64,000 nucleotides of DNA from the NCBI GenBank assembly GCA_002371825.1, contig DFHF01000039.1, forward strand, positions 6,840 through 70,839. The letters run 5' to 3'. The position numbers and the translations under genes are program-made. Positions 54,868 to 64,000 of the stretch are shown here, piece by piece. How positions within the stretch are numbered: the stretch's first letter is position 1; each line of letters opens with the position of its first letter. Source of the DNA: Ruminococcus flavefaciens. GTDB lineage: Bacteria; Bacillota; Clostridia; Oscillospirales; Ruminococcaceae. Below the pieces are notes generated by a model. It made no database searches. It worked only from the letters and a program-made list of their open reading frames with translations, and was not told where the DNA came from.

Positions 54868-55992
54868 CTATCTGCGAATAAGTTCATTGCAGGCCATGAG
54901 GAATGGAGCAATGCCTTTTGCATCGTTTTCAACTATTTTTTCCGAGAGATAATACTCTGCGGAGCCGTCACGTCCGCTGCCGAGACCTGCCATAAGACAG
55001 ATATTTCTGAGAACAGGAACTCCCGAGCTGTCGTTGGATATGAATTTTTCTGAAACGGCCGAAAGTGCTTTTTCGCCGGCCAGACCGATACTGCTGCCGC
55101 ATATCCCAAGTCTGAATGATTTCAGAGCAGAGTACGCAAAGAGCAGAGTGCCGCTGGTCTCCGGGTAGTTGCCTGAGAGCTCCGGTCTTGCCGGGAGCTG
55201 CATGAGAGTGCCGTCATCGTTTGCAGTACGCATAAGTGCAGTCAGAAGATCGCCCAGCATATCACTGAAAAGCTTCTTTTCCGGGAACATTTCAGAGAGG
55301 TCGGCAAGTGCTGCACAAAGCCATCCCATTGATCTGAGCCAGAATTCGTCTGACAGACCTGTATCCGGGTCTGCCCAGCACATAGAGCGTGTCTCATCAT
55401 AGCCGTGATGATAAAGGCCGGAATCTTTGTCACGCATTATATCTCGGATATTTTTTAGCTGCATACAGACGTCATCAAGGTATTTAGGCTCATCTTTGAG
55501 AGCGGAGCAGCCTGCCATAAACGGTAGAGCCATATAAGTTCCGTCCAGCCATATCTGCCGTGGATAAATGGCCTTGTGCCAGAAATTTCCGCAGTCCAGC
55601 CGGGGCTGTTTATCAAGCTGTCCGCTTACGAGTTTTTCTGCTGCGGAGAGATAAGCTTCATTGCCGGTAAGCTGATAAAGCTTAATAAGGTTTTTTCCTC
55701 CGTTGATGTTATCAAGGTTATAGTCGCTGAAAACAAGGGTAGGGATATTGCCTTCCCCGTCCATATAGGCTCTGATAAATCTTTCTGTATAAGCCAGCAG
55801 CTCTTCATTTCCTGTACTTTCGTAAAGCATAAGAAGAGCGGTCATCATACAGTTGTCGATATAGTTCCACTTCGGATTTTTCCGGAATATGACATTCTCG
55901 GCGTTCCATTTCGGAGCGAGCGGCTGAGACGGCAGGATAAGCTCCCTGACATATTTTTTTGCAGTCTCCACGGGCTGCCTTAAACTAGTCAT
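54868..55992 (-). CDS. GH105 unsaturated rhamnogalacturonyl hydrolase (YteR-like)
   Basis: 374 aa, (alpha/alpha)6 glycosidase. Sequence marks: YIDNCMMTALLMLYESTG, IWLDGTYMALPFMA (the catalytic Asp in this region), YHHGYDETRSMCWADP and FWLRSMGWLCAAL. GH105 removes the unsaturated galacturonate left by rhamnogalacturonan lyases. No signal peptide, so it works inside the cell after ABC uptake. It is the last gene of a four-gene operon, overlapping the upstream permease by 4 bp. Confidence 0.9.
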   Translation of the reverse strand: MTSLRQPVETAKKYVRELILPSQPLAPKWNAENVIFRKNPKWNYIDNCMMTALLMLYESTGNEELLAYTERFIRAYMDGEGNIPTLVFSDYNLDNINGGKNLIKLYQLTGNEAYLSAAEKLVSGQLDKQPRLDCGNFWHKAIYPRQIWLDGTYMALPFMAGCSALKDEPKYLDDVCMQLKNIRDIMRDKDSGLYHHGYDETRSMCWADPDTGLSDEFWLRSMGWLCAALADLSEMFPEKKLFSDMLGDLLTALMRTANDDGTLMQLPARPELSGNYPETSGTLLFAYSALKSFRLGICGSSIGLAGEKALSAVSEKFISNDSSGVPVLRNICLMAGLGSGRDGSAEYYLSEKIVENDAKGIAPFLMACNELIRR

Positions 55993-56816
55993 CCTGTCAG
56001 ACCTCCTGCGGTAATACCGCTGACAAATTTTTTCTGAGCAATAGCAAAGACGGTTATCGAGGGGATAAGTCCGATGATAGAGAGGGCTATCAGCTTGTTC
56101 TGCTCATAGTTCTGACCTGTACTGTCTACAGACAGTCTCAGTGCCAGAGAAAGAGGATATTTTTCCACTGACTGTATCATTATCAGCGGAGTGAGGAAAT
56201 CGTTCATAGTCCATAGGAAGGTAAATACGGCTATAGAGATCACAGCCGGTCTGATACAGGGCATAAGAACGAAGAACAAAGTCCTGAGTGTTCCGCAGCC
56301 GTCTATTCTTGCAGCCTCATCGAATTCCTTAGGTACTCCCTTGAAAAACTGTACGAGGATAAACACGAACATACCCTCAGAGGCGAAGAGATAGGGGACG
56401 GTCAGCGGGATATAGGTGTCGAGAACTCCAAGCTTGCTCCAAAGAAGGAACATGGGCAGTACCGTAACTATAGACGGCATGAGCATACCTCCGAGAAGCA
56501 GAGCAAAGAAGAACTTTTTTAGCGGGAAATCAAATCTTGCAAAGCCGTATGCCACTATCACTGATGACAGTACTGCAAAAACGGTCTTTGGGATTATGAT
56601 AAGGAAGGTGTTTAAGAAATAATGTCCCATTGTATAGGGAGTAACTGTCCGCCATGCGTTTTTGTAGACTTGAAAGTCAAAGGAATCCGGCATGAACCAG
56701 ACAGATGAGAATATTTCACTGTTGCTTTTGAAAGATGCTCCTGCAAGCCAGAGAAGCGGGTAAAGCATTACGATCCCGGCTGCTGTCAGCAGGAAATAAG
56801 CCGGTATCTTTTTCAT
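55989..56816 (-). CDS. ABC sugar permease (MsmG/YtcP type)
   Basis: 275 aa with six membrane segments and the EAA loop EFDEAARIDGCGTLRTLFFVLMP-type (split: EFDEAARIDGCG / RTLFFVLMP). CUT1-family inner-membrane permease for oligosaccharides. Overlaps both neighbours by 4 bp, so all four genes are coupled. No ATPase gene is in the operon, so a shared MsmK-like ATPase elsewhere is expected. Confidence 0.93.
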   Translation of the reverse strand: MKKIPAYFLLTAAGIVMLYPLLWLAGASFKSNSEIFSSVWFMPDSFDFQVYKNAWRTVTPYTMGHYFLNTFLIIIPKTVFAVLSSVIVAYGFARFDFPLKKFFFALLLGGMLMPSIVTVLPMFLLWSKLGVLDTYIPLTVPYLFASEGMFVFILVQFFKGVPKEFDEAARIDGCGTLRTLFFVLMPCIRPAVISIAVFTFLWTMNDFLTPLIMIQSVEKYPLSLALRLSVDSTGQNYEQNKLIALSIIGLIPSITVFAIAQKKFVSGITAGGLTG

Positions 56817-57706
56817 TCCTCATCCCTCCTCAGAAATGCAGATACTGCATACATTACAGCTACTGCCGCAGAAATGAGCATGAAGAGCACCCATGATACC
56901 GCATTGGCATATCCCTGTTCATTATATCTGAACATCTCATCGTATATGAGCATACCAAGAGTATATGTGCTTCTGAGCGGACCGCCGCCGGTTATCATAT
57001 AGGGAGCGTTGAACTCCTGAAAAGCGGCAATGGTCTGAAGTATGAGATTCACAAAGATAACGCTTTTCATCTGAGGCAGAGTTATTGCGAAAAATGCTCT
57101 GACCGGACCGCAGCCGTCAACTTTTGCTGCTTCGTAGAGCTCCTTCGGTATGCCTCTCAGAGCGGTGAGGAATATTATCATAGTTGAGCCGAATTCCCAG
57201 AGGCGCAGCAGAACTATGATAAACAGAGCCTTATCCGGGTCGCCGTACCAGCTCACCGGAGATGCTCCTGCAAGACTGAGGAGCTGATTTACAAGTCCCT
57301 TCGATGTGAAAAGGTACTGCCACATGATAACTACAGCAAGATTTGAGCCGAGTATCGAAGGGATATAGAAGACAGTACGGTAGATACCGATACCCTTTAT
57401 CTCCTGAGCCAGCAGAAGAGCTGTCAGCAGGGATACCAGCAGTTTCATAGGTACAAGAAATGCGGCATACTTCAGGGTCACGCCGAGAGCCTTCCGGAAG
57501 CTTTCGTCACTGAGCATGACTCTGTAGTTGTTCAGCCCGGTGAACTCCGGCGGACGTATCCCGTCGTAGTTTGTCATTCCCAGCAGGAACGAGCAGAAAA
57601 ATGGGTATATCAGAAATAATGCTGAACCTGCTATAAACGGCGATATAAGCAGCAGGCCGGTGAATCTGCTCACTCCCACAGGATTTCTGTAGGTCTTTTT
57701 TTTCAT
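56813..57706 (-). CDS. ABC sugar permease (UgpA/YteP type)
   Basis: 297 aa with six membrane segments and the CUT1 EAA motif (ELYEAAKVDGCGPVRAF). Partner of the permease encoded next; together they form the channel. N-terminus KKKTYRNPVG is basic. Overlaps both neighbours by 4 bp. Confidence 0.93.
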   Translation of the reverse strand: MKKKTYRNPVGVSRFTGLLLISPFIAGSALFLIYPFFCSFLLGMTNYDGIRPPEFTGLNNYRVMLSDESFRKALGVTLKYAAFLVPMKLLVSLLTALLLAQEIKGIGIYRTVFYIPSILGSNLAVVIMWQYLFTSKGLVNQLLSLAGASPVSWYGDPDKALFIIVLLRLWEFGSTMIIFLTALRGIPKELYEAAKVDGCGPVRAFFAITLPQMKSVIFVNLILQTIAAFQEFNAPYMITGGGPLRSTYTLGMLIYDEMFRYNEQGYANAVSWVLFMLISAAVAVMYAVSAFLRRDEE

Positions 57707-59013
57707 TTTCTGATCTTCTCCAGATATTGTGTGATAGAATCATACATTTCCTGAGCCGCAGAATCAGTATCTGCTATTCCGTAGGATACCTCCTCGATAG
57801 CAGTGTTATAGAATTCTTTCATACGAGTCAGCTCCATATATGGACTGATCGTAACGGTGTCGAGTTTTTCCAGCATCTCATTGTTTTCCTGAGCAAGACC
57901 GCTGAGCATACCGCTCTCTTCAAGACTTTCCTCAGCATATGAGGAGGCAGGGATGCCCCTTGTAGTGCCCAGGAGTTTTGCACATTCCTTGTCATTGAGG
58001 AGAAAGTTAAGGAATGCAGCGGCTTCATCCGGATGCTCTGTATTTTTTGAAACTGCATAGAGCATGGAAGGCTTTATCATCCAGCCGCCGGAGCTGCCGG
58101 CACCGTCCGTAAGCAGAGGACCTGCTTCAAGAACATTTTCGGGCAGCACTGATTCGTACTTGCCCACAGAGCTTCCCCATTCAAGGACACCTGCAACATT
58201 TCCGGAAATGAATCCGGGAGACTGATATAATGCGGCATTGCCGTCCTCATCTGTCCTTGTGCGGACAGTGCGGATAACGTGTCTGTCTTCAGTTTCTTTA
58301 TAGAAATCGAGAGCTGCCTTGATGTCATCAACGGTAAATCCAAGTTTGCCGTCCATGGTGATGAACTGTCTGCCGGTGGTCTGCTGAACGTATACAACAG
58401 CCAGATACCATGCCGTGCCGCCGGACTGGATATCAAGATCAAGGGGATAGATATCCTGTGTACTGAATTTGTCTCCGAGAGCAAAGAGCTCATCCCATGT
58501 AGAGGGATATTCAGCTCCGATGCTCCTGTAGACGTCAGAGTTATAGAAAAGACCTCTTCCTGTGACTGATACCGTAACGGCATTGAGAGTATCTCCCACT
58601 TTTCCGAAGGAGAGAACATCGTCGCTGAATCCGGATGTGTCGAGGGTCGGAGACAGCTTGTCAAGGTCGTAGAATCCTTTCCCGTCAGGGGACATAGTGA
58701 TCAGCCAGTCATAGTTGATCTGCATTATATCGGGTTCAGTTCCGCCGCTCAGCTGAGAGGTCACCTTTTCCGTCCAGCCGTCCCAGCCGCCGTATTCCGG
58801 GACTATCTTTATCTCCGGGTGCTTATCAGCCCAGAGCTTTATTGCATTCAATGTGGCCTCGTGACGGTCATCTCCACCCCACCATGAGAATCTGAGTTCA
58901 CACGGATCGAGCTTTCCGTCAGGCGGAGTAACATCCTCCGATTTATTTTTCCCGCAGGCAGAGAGCATAAATACGCAGCCAATTGCTGCGGCTTTGAGAA
59001 ATATATTTTTCAT
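57703..59013 (-). CDS. Extracellular sugar-binding lipoprotein of an ABC importer
   Basis: 436 aa. Lipoprotein signal ends at Cys20 (MLSACGKNKS). The rest is the CUT1 solute-binding fold (LRFSWWGGDDRHEATLNAI; GGWDGWTEKVTSQL). It captures oligosaccharides, probably unsaturated rhamnogalacturonan products given the GH105 gene in the operon. The operon has a minus-strand promoter (59045-59073). Promoter to gene distance is 32 bp. Confidence 0.93.
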   Translation of the reverse strand: MKNIFLKAAAIGCVFMLSACGKNKSEDVTPPDGKLDPCELRFSWWGGDDRHEATLNAIKLWADKHPEIKIVPEYGGWDGWTEKVTSQLSGGTEPDIMQINYDWLITMSPDGKGFYDLDKLSPTLDTSGFSDDVLSFGKVGDTLNAVTVSVTGRGLFYNSDVYRSIGAEYPSTWDELFALGDKFSTQDIYPLDLDIQSGGTAWYLAVVYVQQTTGRQFITMDGKLGFTVDDIKAALDFYKETEDRHVIRTVRTRTDEDGNAALYQSPGFISGNVAGVLEWGSSVGKYESVLPENVLEAGPLLTDGAGSSGGWMIKPSMLYAVSKNTEHPDEAAAFLNFLLNDKECAKLLGTTRGIPASSYAEESLEESGMLSGLAQENNEMLEKLDTVTISPYMELTRMKEFYNTAIEEVSYGIADTDSAAQEMYDSITQYLEKIRK

Positions 59014-59044
59014 ACTCTCATCCCTTAAATATAATGATACATTA

Positions 59045-59073
59045 ATTATACACTATTTTTCATGTAAAATCAA
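59045..59073 (-). promoter_or_regulatory. Promoter of the sugar ABC/GH105 operon
   Basis: On the minus strand: TTGATT (59073-59068), 17 bp, TATAAT (59050-59045). No obvious LacI-type operator overlaps it. Confidence 0.75.
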
Positions 59074-59152
59074 TCCCTTAGTTTCATTAAAGCGCATATA
59101 CCGGTCTTCAGCCGGAAATATGTTATAGTAAGAGAAAAATTGCCGCAGGTAC

Positions 59153-59181
59153 TTGCAATTTGACGAAATATGTTATATAAT
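59153..59181 (+). promoter_or_regulatory. Promoter of the DUF1846 gene
   Basis: TTGCAA at 59153-59158, 17 bp, TATAAT at 59176-59181, 30 bp before the ATG. Confidence 0.75.
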
Positions 59182-59211
59182 AGTTAGTGATTTGTTAGGA
59201 GGTACACACAT

Positions 59212-60687
59212 ATGAAAATGGAAAGCAAGATCGGTTTTGATAATGAAAAATATCTGAAAATGCAGTCTGAGCATATCAGACAGCGTATCGCTCAGTTCGG
59301 AGATAAGCTCTATCTTGAGTTCGGAGGAAAGCTCTTTGACGACTACCACGCTTCAAGAGTGCTCCCGGGATTCAAGCCGGACAGTAAGCTCCAGATGCTT
59401 CTTCAGCTCAAGGATGAGGCTGAGATAGTAATTGTCATCAATGCGGGAGACATCGAGAAGAATAAGGTCAGAGGCGACCTCGGTATAACTTATGATGTGG
59501 ACGTTATACGTCTCTTCAATGTCTTCACCAGGATCGGTCTCTATGTAAGCAGTGTCGTACTCACACGCTATGAGGAATCCCCGGCAGTTGCCGCTTTCCA
59601 GAACAGACTTGAATCCCTTGGAGTGAAAGTGTACCACCACTTCAGCATTAAGGGATATCCTTCAAATATCAACCATATCATCAGTGAGGAAGGCTACGGC
59701 AAAAACGACTATATCGAAACCAGCCGCCGTCTTGTAGTTATAACAGCTCCCGGTCCCGGAAGCGGAAAAATGGCTACCTGTCTTTCACAGCTTTACCATG
59801 AGCATGAAAGGGGAGTAAATGCCGGCTACGCTAAGTTTGAGACTTTCCCCATATGGAACCTGCCTCTGCGCCACCCTGTCAATATCGCCTATGAGGCAGC
59901 TACAGCCGATCTGAACGATGTTAATATGATCGATCCTTTCCACCTTGAAGCTTACGGCAAGACCACTGTAAATTACAACCGTGATGTTGAGATCTTCCCC
60001 GTGCTGAATGCAATGTTTGAGAAGATACTTGGCGAGTCGCCTTACAAGTCTCCTACTGATATGGGAGTAAATATGGCCGGAAACTGCATTATTGACGATG
60101 AGGCTGTATGCAAGGCAGCAAAGGATGAGATAATCCGCCGCTACTATGTTGGTATGTGCGATTACAGAAAGGGACAGATCTCAGAAGATGAGGTAATGAA
60201 GCTTGAGCTTCTTATGAAGCAGGCAAATGTTACAGTTGATGACAGAAAGGTAGTCTCCGCAGCTCTTGAAAGAGAGAAGGAAACCGGTGCTCCAGCAGCA
60301 GCTATGGAGCTTCCCGACGGAACTATCCTTACAGGAAAAACTTCAAATCTTCTTGGTGCAGTATCAGCTCTTCTGCTCAATGCGCTGAAATATTTCGGCG
60401 GTATACCGGACGATGTTCTGCTCATGTCACCTCACGTTATCGAGCCTATCCAGAACCTTAAGGTAAAGCATCTCGGCAATAACAATCCGAGAATACATAC
60501 AGATGAGACTCTTCTTGCTCTTTCCATATGTGCAAATACAGACGAAAATGCAAAGAAGGCTATGGAGCAGATCGAAAAGCTCCGTGGCTGCGAGGTACAT
60601 TCAACAGTTATCCTTTCTCCTGTTGATGAGAGGATATTCAAGAGACTGGGCATTAATCTCACCTGCGAGCCTAAGTATCAGGCATAA
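59212..60687 (+). CDS. DUF1846 family protein
   Basis: 491 aa conserved bacterial protein, found mainly in Firmicutes and Bacteroidetes. Features: KIGFDNEKYLKMQSEHIRQR start, a P-loop-like APGPGSGKMATCLSQLYHEH near 183-202, and GVNMAGNCIIDDE near 284. Structural work suggests a two-domain nucleotide-binding fold, but the reaction is unknown to me. GGAGGT is 8 bases ahead of the ATG. Single-gene unit with promoter and terminator. Confidence 0.9.
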   Translation: MKMESKIGFDNEKYLKMQSEHIRQRIAQFGDKLYLEFGGKLFDDYHASRVLPGFKPDSKLQMLLQLKDEAEIVIVINAGDIEKNKVRGDLGITYDVDVIRLFNVFTRIGLYVSSVVLTRYEESPAVAAFQNRLESLGVKVYHHFSIKGYPSNINHIISEEGYGKNDYIETSRRLVVITAPGPGSGKMATCLSQLYHEHERGVNAGYAKFETFPIWNLPLRHPVNIAYEAATADLNDVNMIDPFHLEAYGKTTVNYNRDVEIFPVLNAMFEKILGESPYKSPTDMGVNMAGNCIIDDEAVCKAAKDEIIRRYYVGMCDYRKGQISEDEVMKLELLMKQANVTVDDRKVVSAALEREKETGAPAAAMELPDGTILTGKTSNLLGAVSALLLNALKYFGGIPDDVLLMSPHVIEPIQNLKVKHLGNNNPRIHTDETLLALSICANTDENAKKAMEQIEKLRGCEVHSTVILSPVDERIFKRLGINLTCEPKYQA

Positions 60688-60693
60688 TATAAT

Positions 60694-60731
60694 AAGCCGC
60701 AAAGGAGTTTTAAGCTTCTTTGCGGCTTTTC
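60694..60731 (+). terminator. Terminator of the DUF1846 gene
   Basis: AAGCCGCAAAG (60694-60704) pairs with CTTTGCGGCTT (60718-60728), followed by TTCTGC; T tract short. Confidence 0.8.
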
Positions 60732-60776
60732 TGCATATGAAATAGGCATCGACTGATGTAATGCCTCTTAATATCT

Positions 60777-61349
60777 TTATTCTATTACCAGTCCCGGCCA
60801 TTGAGTTTCGCCGGAGCGGTTTTTTCTGACCTGTCTGCGGATATAGCGGAAGGTCTTTTTTTCTCCTTTTTCCGAGAGCATACGCAGCAGAAATTCCAGC
60901 TTTGCAGCGGTCTCTTTTTCGATTATTCGCTTGCTCTTGGCACGGAGAAAATAGTCAAGGGGCATATTGTTCCGGTAGTTTTCCTTGTTGTATATCTTTG
61001 AGGCTGCCACACGGTCACAGAACATCTCAAAGATGTAAACATCCGGCATTTTTACAGGCTCCAGCTTTTTAGTTTCGGGGCTGTAATCAGTCCAGTATTC
61101 AAAGTGGTGACGGTTGCGGCCCTTGTGGTGCATCCATGCCTTTGAAGCACCCTCCACTTCACGTTCTTTTTCGTTAGGAGAGCGGTTGCCCTGAAAGTAG
61201 ATCACTCCCGGAATAAATTCCGTAGGCGAAAATTTTGACAGATCGTGGAGAAGTCCTCTTTTGATTATACCGGCTTTGAAGCAATGGCGCATGACCATAT
61301 GGCGATGACGTATGACTGTACTGAGGTGTCCGAGAAATCTGTTCATCAT
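60777..61349 (-). CDS. DUF5662 family protein
   Basis: 190 aa. Several conserved His pairs suggest metal binding: VIRHRHMVMRHCF near 12-24, LLHDLSKFSPTEF near 33-45, and WMHHKGRNRHHFEYW near 72-86. The early H-D (LLHDLSKF) hints at an HD-like metal site. I recall this family from Firmicutes and phages without known function. It overlaps the upstream LacI gene by 4 bp (ATGA at 61346-61349). Confidence 0.75.
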   Translation of the reverse strand: MMNRFLGHLSTVIRHRHMVMRHCFKAGIIKRGLLHDLSKFSPTEFIPGVIYFQGNRSPNEKEREVEGASKAWMHHKGRNRHHFEYWTDYSPETKKLEPVKMPDVYIFEMFCDRVAASKIYNKENYRNNMPLDYFLRAKSKRIIEKETAAKLEFLLRMLSEKGEKKTFRYIRRQVRKNRSGETQWPGLVIE

Positions 61350-62404
61350 AACATGGCCGCCTTACCAAGCTCCTCGGCACCCTTGCTGATATCGGAAACA
61401 CTTTCCTTTATTATCAGTCTGCCGGGAATGACTTTTCTTCCTTCCTTGTATGAAGGGGAATTGAGCTTTTTGGCCATGAGCTCGACAGAAGCCTGAGCCA
61501 TTTTTTCTATATCGACTTCAACAGTAGTTATAGTTGGTATGCAGATGCTTGACATTGTGTAGTTGTCGTAACCAACTACTGAGATATCCTCAGGTACCCG
61601 TATTCCCTTTGAACGGAGTGCGGATATAACACGGAAAGCGGTCTCATCGCAGTTACAGACAAAGGCTGTGGGCATATTGTCCGGGAAATCGATGTCAGTA
61701 TAGAGTATCCCACGTTCATTTCTGTCATCGAGAGTCCATTCTCTGTGATACTCAAGACCGTTTTCGATAAGACATTTCAGGTATCCCAGGAAGCGGTCAT
61801 TGATACTGCTTGTTGCATTGAAATTTCCGAAGAAGCCTATTTTTCTGTGGCCCATATTTACAAGGTGGTCGGTGAGAACATAGCATCCGTTATAGCTGTC
61901 GGAATTTACGGAATCCACATCATATCTGCTGTCGTAGAAGTCAACGAATATCACCGGGAGAGTGACCTTGCTGAGCATTTCTATGTAAGGTCTGTGTACC
62001 TGACCGATAACGATTATGCCATCAACCTTCTTATCGATAAGCATATTGGGCTGGGTGCCGTTATTCTCGTTTTCAGAATTAATGCACTCATAAACAGTTG
62101 AGACATTCATCTGTGAGAGTTTGTTTGAGATAGTTGCAGTCAGCTCCCAGTAGAAGGTCCCTCTTGCTCCGACAAAGCGTTCAGATGTAAGAATCCCCAC
62201 ATTTTTGCCGGGCTTCGGAAGTAGAGCACGTTTCCTTTCGCTTTTGGTGTTTGAAGGCTTATAGCCCATTTTATCGGCAGTTTCGCATATCCTGCGTCTG
62301 ACAGCCTCGCTGACACCGTCCCTTCCGGCGAGAGCGTTTGAGACGGTTACCACGCTGACTCCCAGCTTATTGGCAATGTCGAGCATTTTAACTCCGTTTT
62401 TCAT
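61346..62404 (-). CDS. LacI family transcriptional regulator
   Basis: 352 aa. The HTH is clear (VKMLDIANKLGVSVVTVSNALAG, in parts) followed by the hinge GYKPSN. The periplasmic-binding-like sugar domain spans about 65-340. I chose the ATG at 62404 with GGGGGT upstream. A LacI regulator near the GH105/ABC operon (3 kb away) could control it, but it is co-transcribed with DUF5662, so its target is uncertain. Confidence 0.9.
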   Translation of the reverse strand: MKNGVKMLDIANKLGVSVVTVSNALAGRDGVSEAVRRRICETADKMGYKPSNTKSERKRALLPKPGKNVGILTSERFVGARGTFYWELTATISNKLSQMNVSTVYECINSENENNGTQPNMLIDKKVDGIIVIGQVHRPYIEMLSKVTLPVIFVDFYDSRYDVDSVNSDSYNGCYVLTDHLVNMGHRKIGFFGNFNATSSINDRFLGYLKCLIENGLEYHREWTLDDRNERGILYTDIDFPDNMPTAFVCNCDETAFRVISALRSKGIRVPEDISVVGYDNYTMSSICIPTITTVEVDIEKMAQASVELMAKKLNSPSYKEGRKVIPGRLIIKESVSDISKGAEELGKAAML

Positions 62405-62635
62405 ATATACCCCCATAAGATAGATATATTTTATAGATAAAAATTACTGTGATTAACGACAAAGATTATTATAGCATGGTTTAAGTAATAAATAAAGTGG
62501 TTTTTATCAAATTTGTAGGATATGTCAAATTTCAACAGTATTATTCTGATTCTGTATACAAATATCCGGCCTTCGATCACGGTGAAGGCGGGATATATCT
62601 TTTTTCATGAATTAAATTATTCTTACGGAGATATT
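62405..62635. other. Intergenic region between the LacI gene and uvrA
   Basis: About 230 bp. It holds the minus-strand TATAAT-like -10 of the LacI gene (near 62473) and, near 62566-62592, an imperfect hairpin CCGGCCTTC/GAAGGCGGG past the uvrA stop that may end uvrA transcription. No gene seen. Confidence 0.5.
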
Positions 62636-64000
62636 TTATTTGAGGTACGGTCTGAGGTACTGTCCGGTATAAGATCTGTCGCAGGCAGCCACCTCCTCGG
62701 GAGTACCCTGAGCGACGATATAGCCGCCGCCGTCTCCGCCCTCAGGACCAAGATCGATGATATGGTCAGCCACCTTTATCACATTAAGGTTATGCTCGAT
62801 GACAAGGACTGTATTTCCCTGGTCAGTAAGGCTCTGAAGGACATCTATCAGGCGGTGTACGTCAGCTGTATGGAGACCGGTAGTAGGTTCGTCAAGTATA
62901 TAGATAGTCCGTCCTGTTGCACGTTTAGAAAGCTCTGTGGAGAGCTTGACACGCTGAGCCTCTCCGCCGGAAAGAGTAGTCGCAGGCTGTCCTATGCGGA
63001 TATATCCAAGACCAACATCCTGAAGGGTTTTGAGCTTTCTTGCGATCTTTGGCAGGTGCTCGAAAAACTCCACACCCTCATCAACTGTCATTTCCAGAAC
63101 ATCGTAAATGGACTTTCCCTTATAATGGACTTCCAGTGTCTCACGGTTATAGCGCTTGCCCTTGCAGACTTCACAGGGGACATAAATATCCGGCAGGAAG
63201 TGCATTTCTATCTTGATTATACCGTCGCCCTCGCAGGCTTCACAGCGTCCTCCCTTGACATTGAAGGAGAATCTTCCGCTGGTATAACCATGAGCCTTAG
63301 CGTCGGGAGTTTTTGCGAACAGATCACGGATATCGCTGAAAACTCCGGTATAGGTTGCAGGATTTGAGCGTGGAGTGCGTCCGATAGGGGACTGGTCGAT
63401 ACAGATGACCTTATCCAGCTCTTCCACACCCTCCATTGAGGAGAATTTGCCCGGTCTTGTCTTGGCTCTGTTGAGATTAGCGGCAAGATATTTATGAATT
63501 ATCTCGTTGACAAGCGAGGATTTTCCGGAGCCGGAAACTCCGGTAACACAGATGAGTTCTCCGAGTGGGAGCTTTACATCGATATTTTTGAGATTGTGTT
63601 CAGCAGCACCGTGTACTGTCAGGAATTTACCGTTTCCCTTTCGTCGCTTTTGGGGTACATCGATCTTCTTACGGCCGCTGAGATACTGTCCGGTTATGGA
63701 ATCCTTGCATTTCAGGAGCTTGTCAACTGTACCTGAGAAAACGACCTGACCGCCGTTTACTCCTGCACCGGGGCCGATGTCAACGATATAATCAGCGGCG
63801 AGCATAGTGTCATCGTCGTGTTCGACAACGATCAAAGTATTGCCCAGGTCACGGAGACGCTTAAGAGTTGCGATAAGCTTGTCGTTGTCACGCTGATGAA
63901 GGCCTATGCTTGGCTCATCGAGAATATATAGCACTCCCACAAGTGAGGAGCCTATCTGTGTTGCAAGTCTGATACGCTGGCTCTCACCGCCGGAAAGTGT
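62636..64000 (-). CDS. uvrA: UvrABC excinuclease subunit A (5' part outside the window)
   Basis: 455 codons visible; the frame stays open through base 64000, so the N-terminal half is outside. UvrA is the damage-recognising ABC ATPase of nucleotide excision repair. Seen here: end of the first ATPase (LSGGESQRIRLATQIGSSL, YILDEPSIGLHQRDN), the second Walker A GVSGSGKSSL, zinc-finger CEACEGDG ... CEVCKGKRYN, signature LSGGEAQR and Walker B YILDEPTTGLH. The in-frame GTG at 63940 is internal, not a start. No uvrB or uvrC in the window. Confidence 0.97.
   Translation of the reverse strand, partial: TLSGGESQRIRLATQIGSSLVGVLYILDEPSIGLHQRDNDKLIATLKRLRDLGNTLIVVEHDDDTMLAADYIVDIGPGAGVNGGQVVFSGTVDKLLKCKDSITGQYLSGRKKIDVPQKRRKGNGKFLTVHGAAEHNLKNIDVKLPLGELICVTGVSGSGKSSLVNEIIHKYLAANLNRAKTRPGKFSSMEGVEELDKVICIDQSPIGRTPRSNPATYTGVFSDIRDLFAKTPDAKAHGYTSGRFSFNVKGGRCEACEGDGIIKIEMHFLPDIYVPCEVCKGKRYNRETLEVHYKGKSIYDVLEMTVDEGVEFFEHLPKIARKLKTLQDVGLGYIRIGQPATTLSGGEAQRVKLSTELSKRATGRTIYILDEPTTGLHTADVHRLIDVLQSLTDQGNTVLVIEHNLNVIKVADHIIDLGPEGGDGGGYIVAQGTPEEVAACDRSYTGQYLRPYLK

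Noticed and set aside
62522..63367. 281-codon open frame opposite uvrA
   Set aside because: It is antisense to a clear UvrA domain, has no SD and no recognisable family; a shadow of biased codon use.

Overview
The window looks like chromosome from a fibre-degrading, low-to-mid GC Firmicute of the genus Ruminococcus, most like R. flavefaciens. The evidence is a dockerin-bearing pectin esterase, a second dockerin protein (an M23 peptidase), a type III glutamine synthetase, clostridial gene orders (M50-scpA-scpB-DUF2953-gerW-dacF-rluB; HD-folP-folBK-folA) and strong AGGAGG-type ribosome binding sites. Promoters are easy to see: about a dozen have TTGaca-like and TATAAT-like hexamers separated by exactly 17 bp. 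The species call is inference; no 16S gene is present.

Layout. 1-3.8 kb: a 5'-truncated CE12-CBM13-dockerin-CBM35-CE12 esterase converging on a lipoprotein gene. 3.8-12 kb: rpmB, then a long + strand run from an M50 protease through scpAB, DUF2953, gerW, dacF, rluB, a GNAT-like gene and metA to a Pro/Asn/Gly-repeat membrane protein. 12-19 kb: polysaccharide deacetylase, spoIIP, an NlpC/P60-like gene, asnB and cardiolipin synthase. 19-20 kb: tRNA-Arg(CCG), followed in its own direction by almost four copies of a 112-bp tandem repeat. 19.9-23 kb: folate operon. 23-29 kb (minus): PucR-like regulator, ftsE, ftsX, an EnvC/PcsB-like M23 hydrolase and a CtpA protease, a septal cell-wall hydrolase module. 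29-32.5 kb (minus): argS, DUF1934 and a D-Ala-D-Ala-ligase homologue that has lost most catalytic residues. 33-37 kb: lipoprotein, EFR1 ferrodoxin, glutamine synthetase III, patatin.

37.9-43.9 kb (minus) is the most system-like stretch. One consensus promoter drives a lipoprotein, a TerY-like vWA protein, a PP2C phosphatase, a Ser/Thr-kinase-like protein, a zinc-ribbon membrane protein and a membrane metallophosphoesterase. A dCMP deaminase gene and a 307-bp palindromic MITE-like element separate it from a DUF4003-like gene and a flotillin. 47.7-49.4 kb: rtcB, preceded by a consensus promoter, a 29-codon leader ORF and a nested RNA structure containing an intrinsic terminator, and followed by a 55-codon basic protein gene.

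49.4-54.7 kb: SDR enzyme, DUF1858/TetR divergent pair with twin operators, ZIP transporter, radical SAM protein, and an M23-SH3-dockerin protein. 54.9-59 kb (minus): binding protein, two permeases and a GH105 hydrolase, overlapping by 4 bp each. This set would import and finish degrading unsaturated rhamnogalacturonan oligomers, matching the esterase at the left edge. 59-64 kb: DUF1846, DUF5662, a LacI regulator and the C-terminal part of uvrA, cut by the window end.

No CRISPR array, rRNA, prophage or transposase gene was seen.
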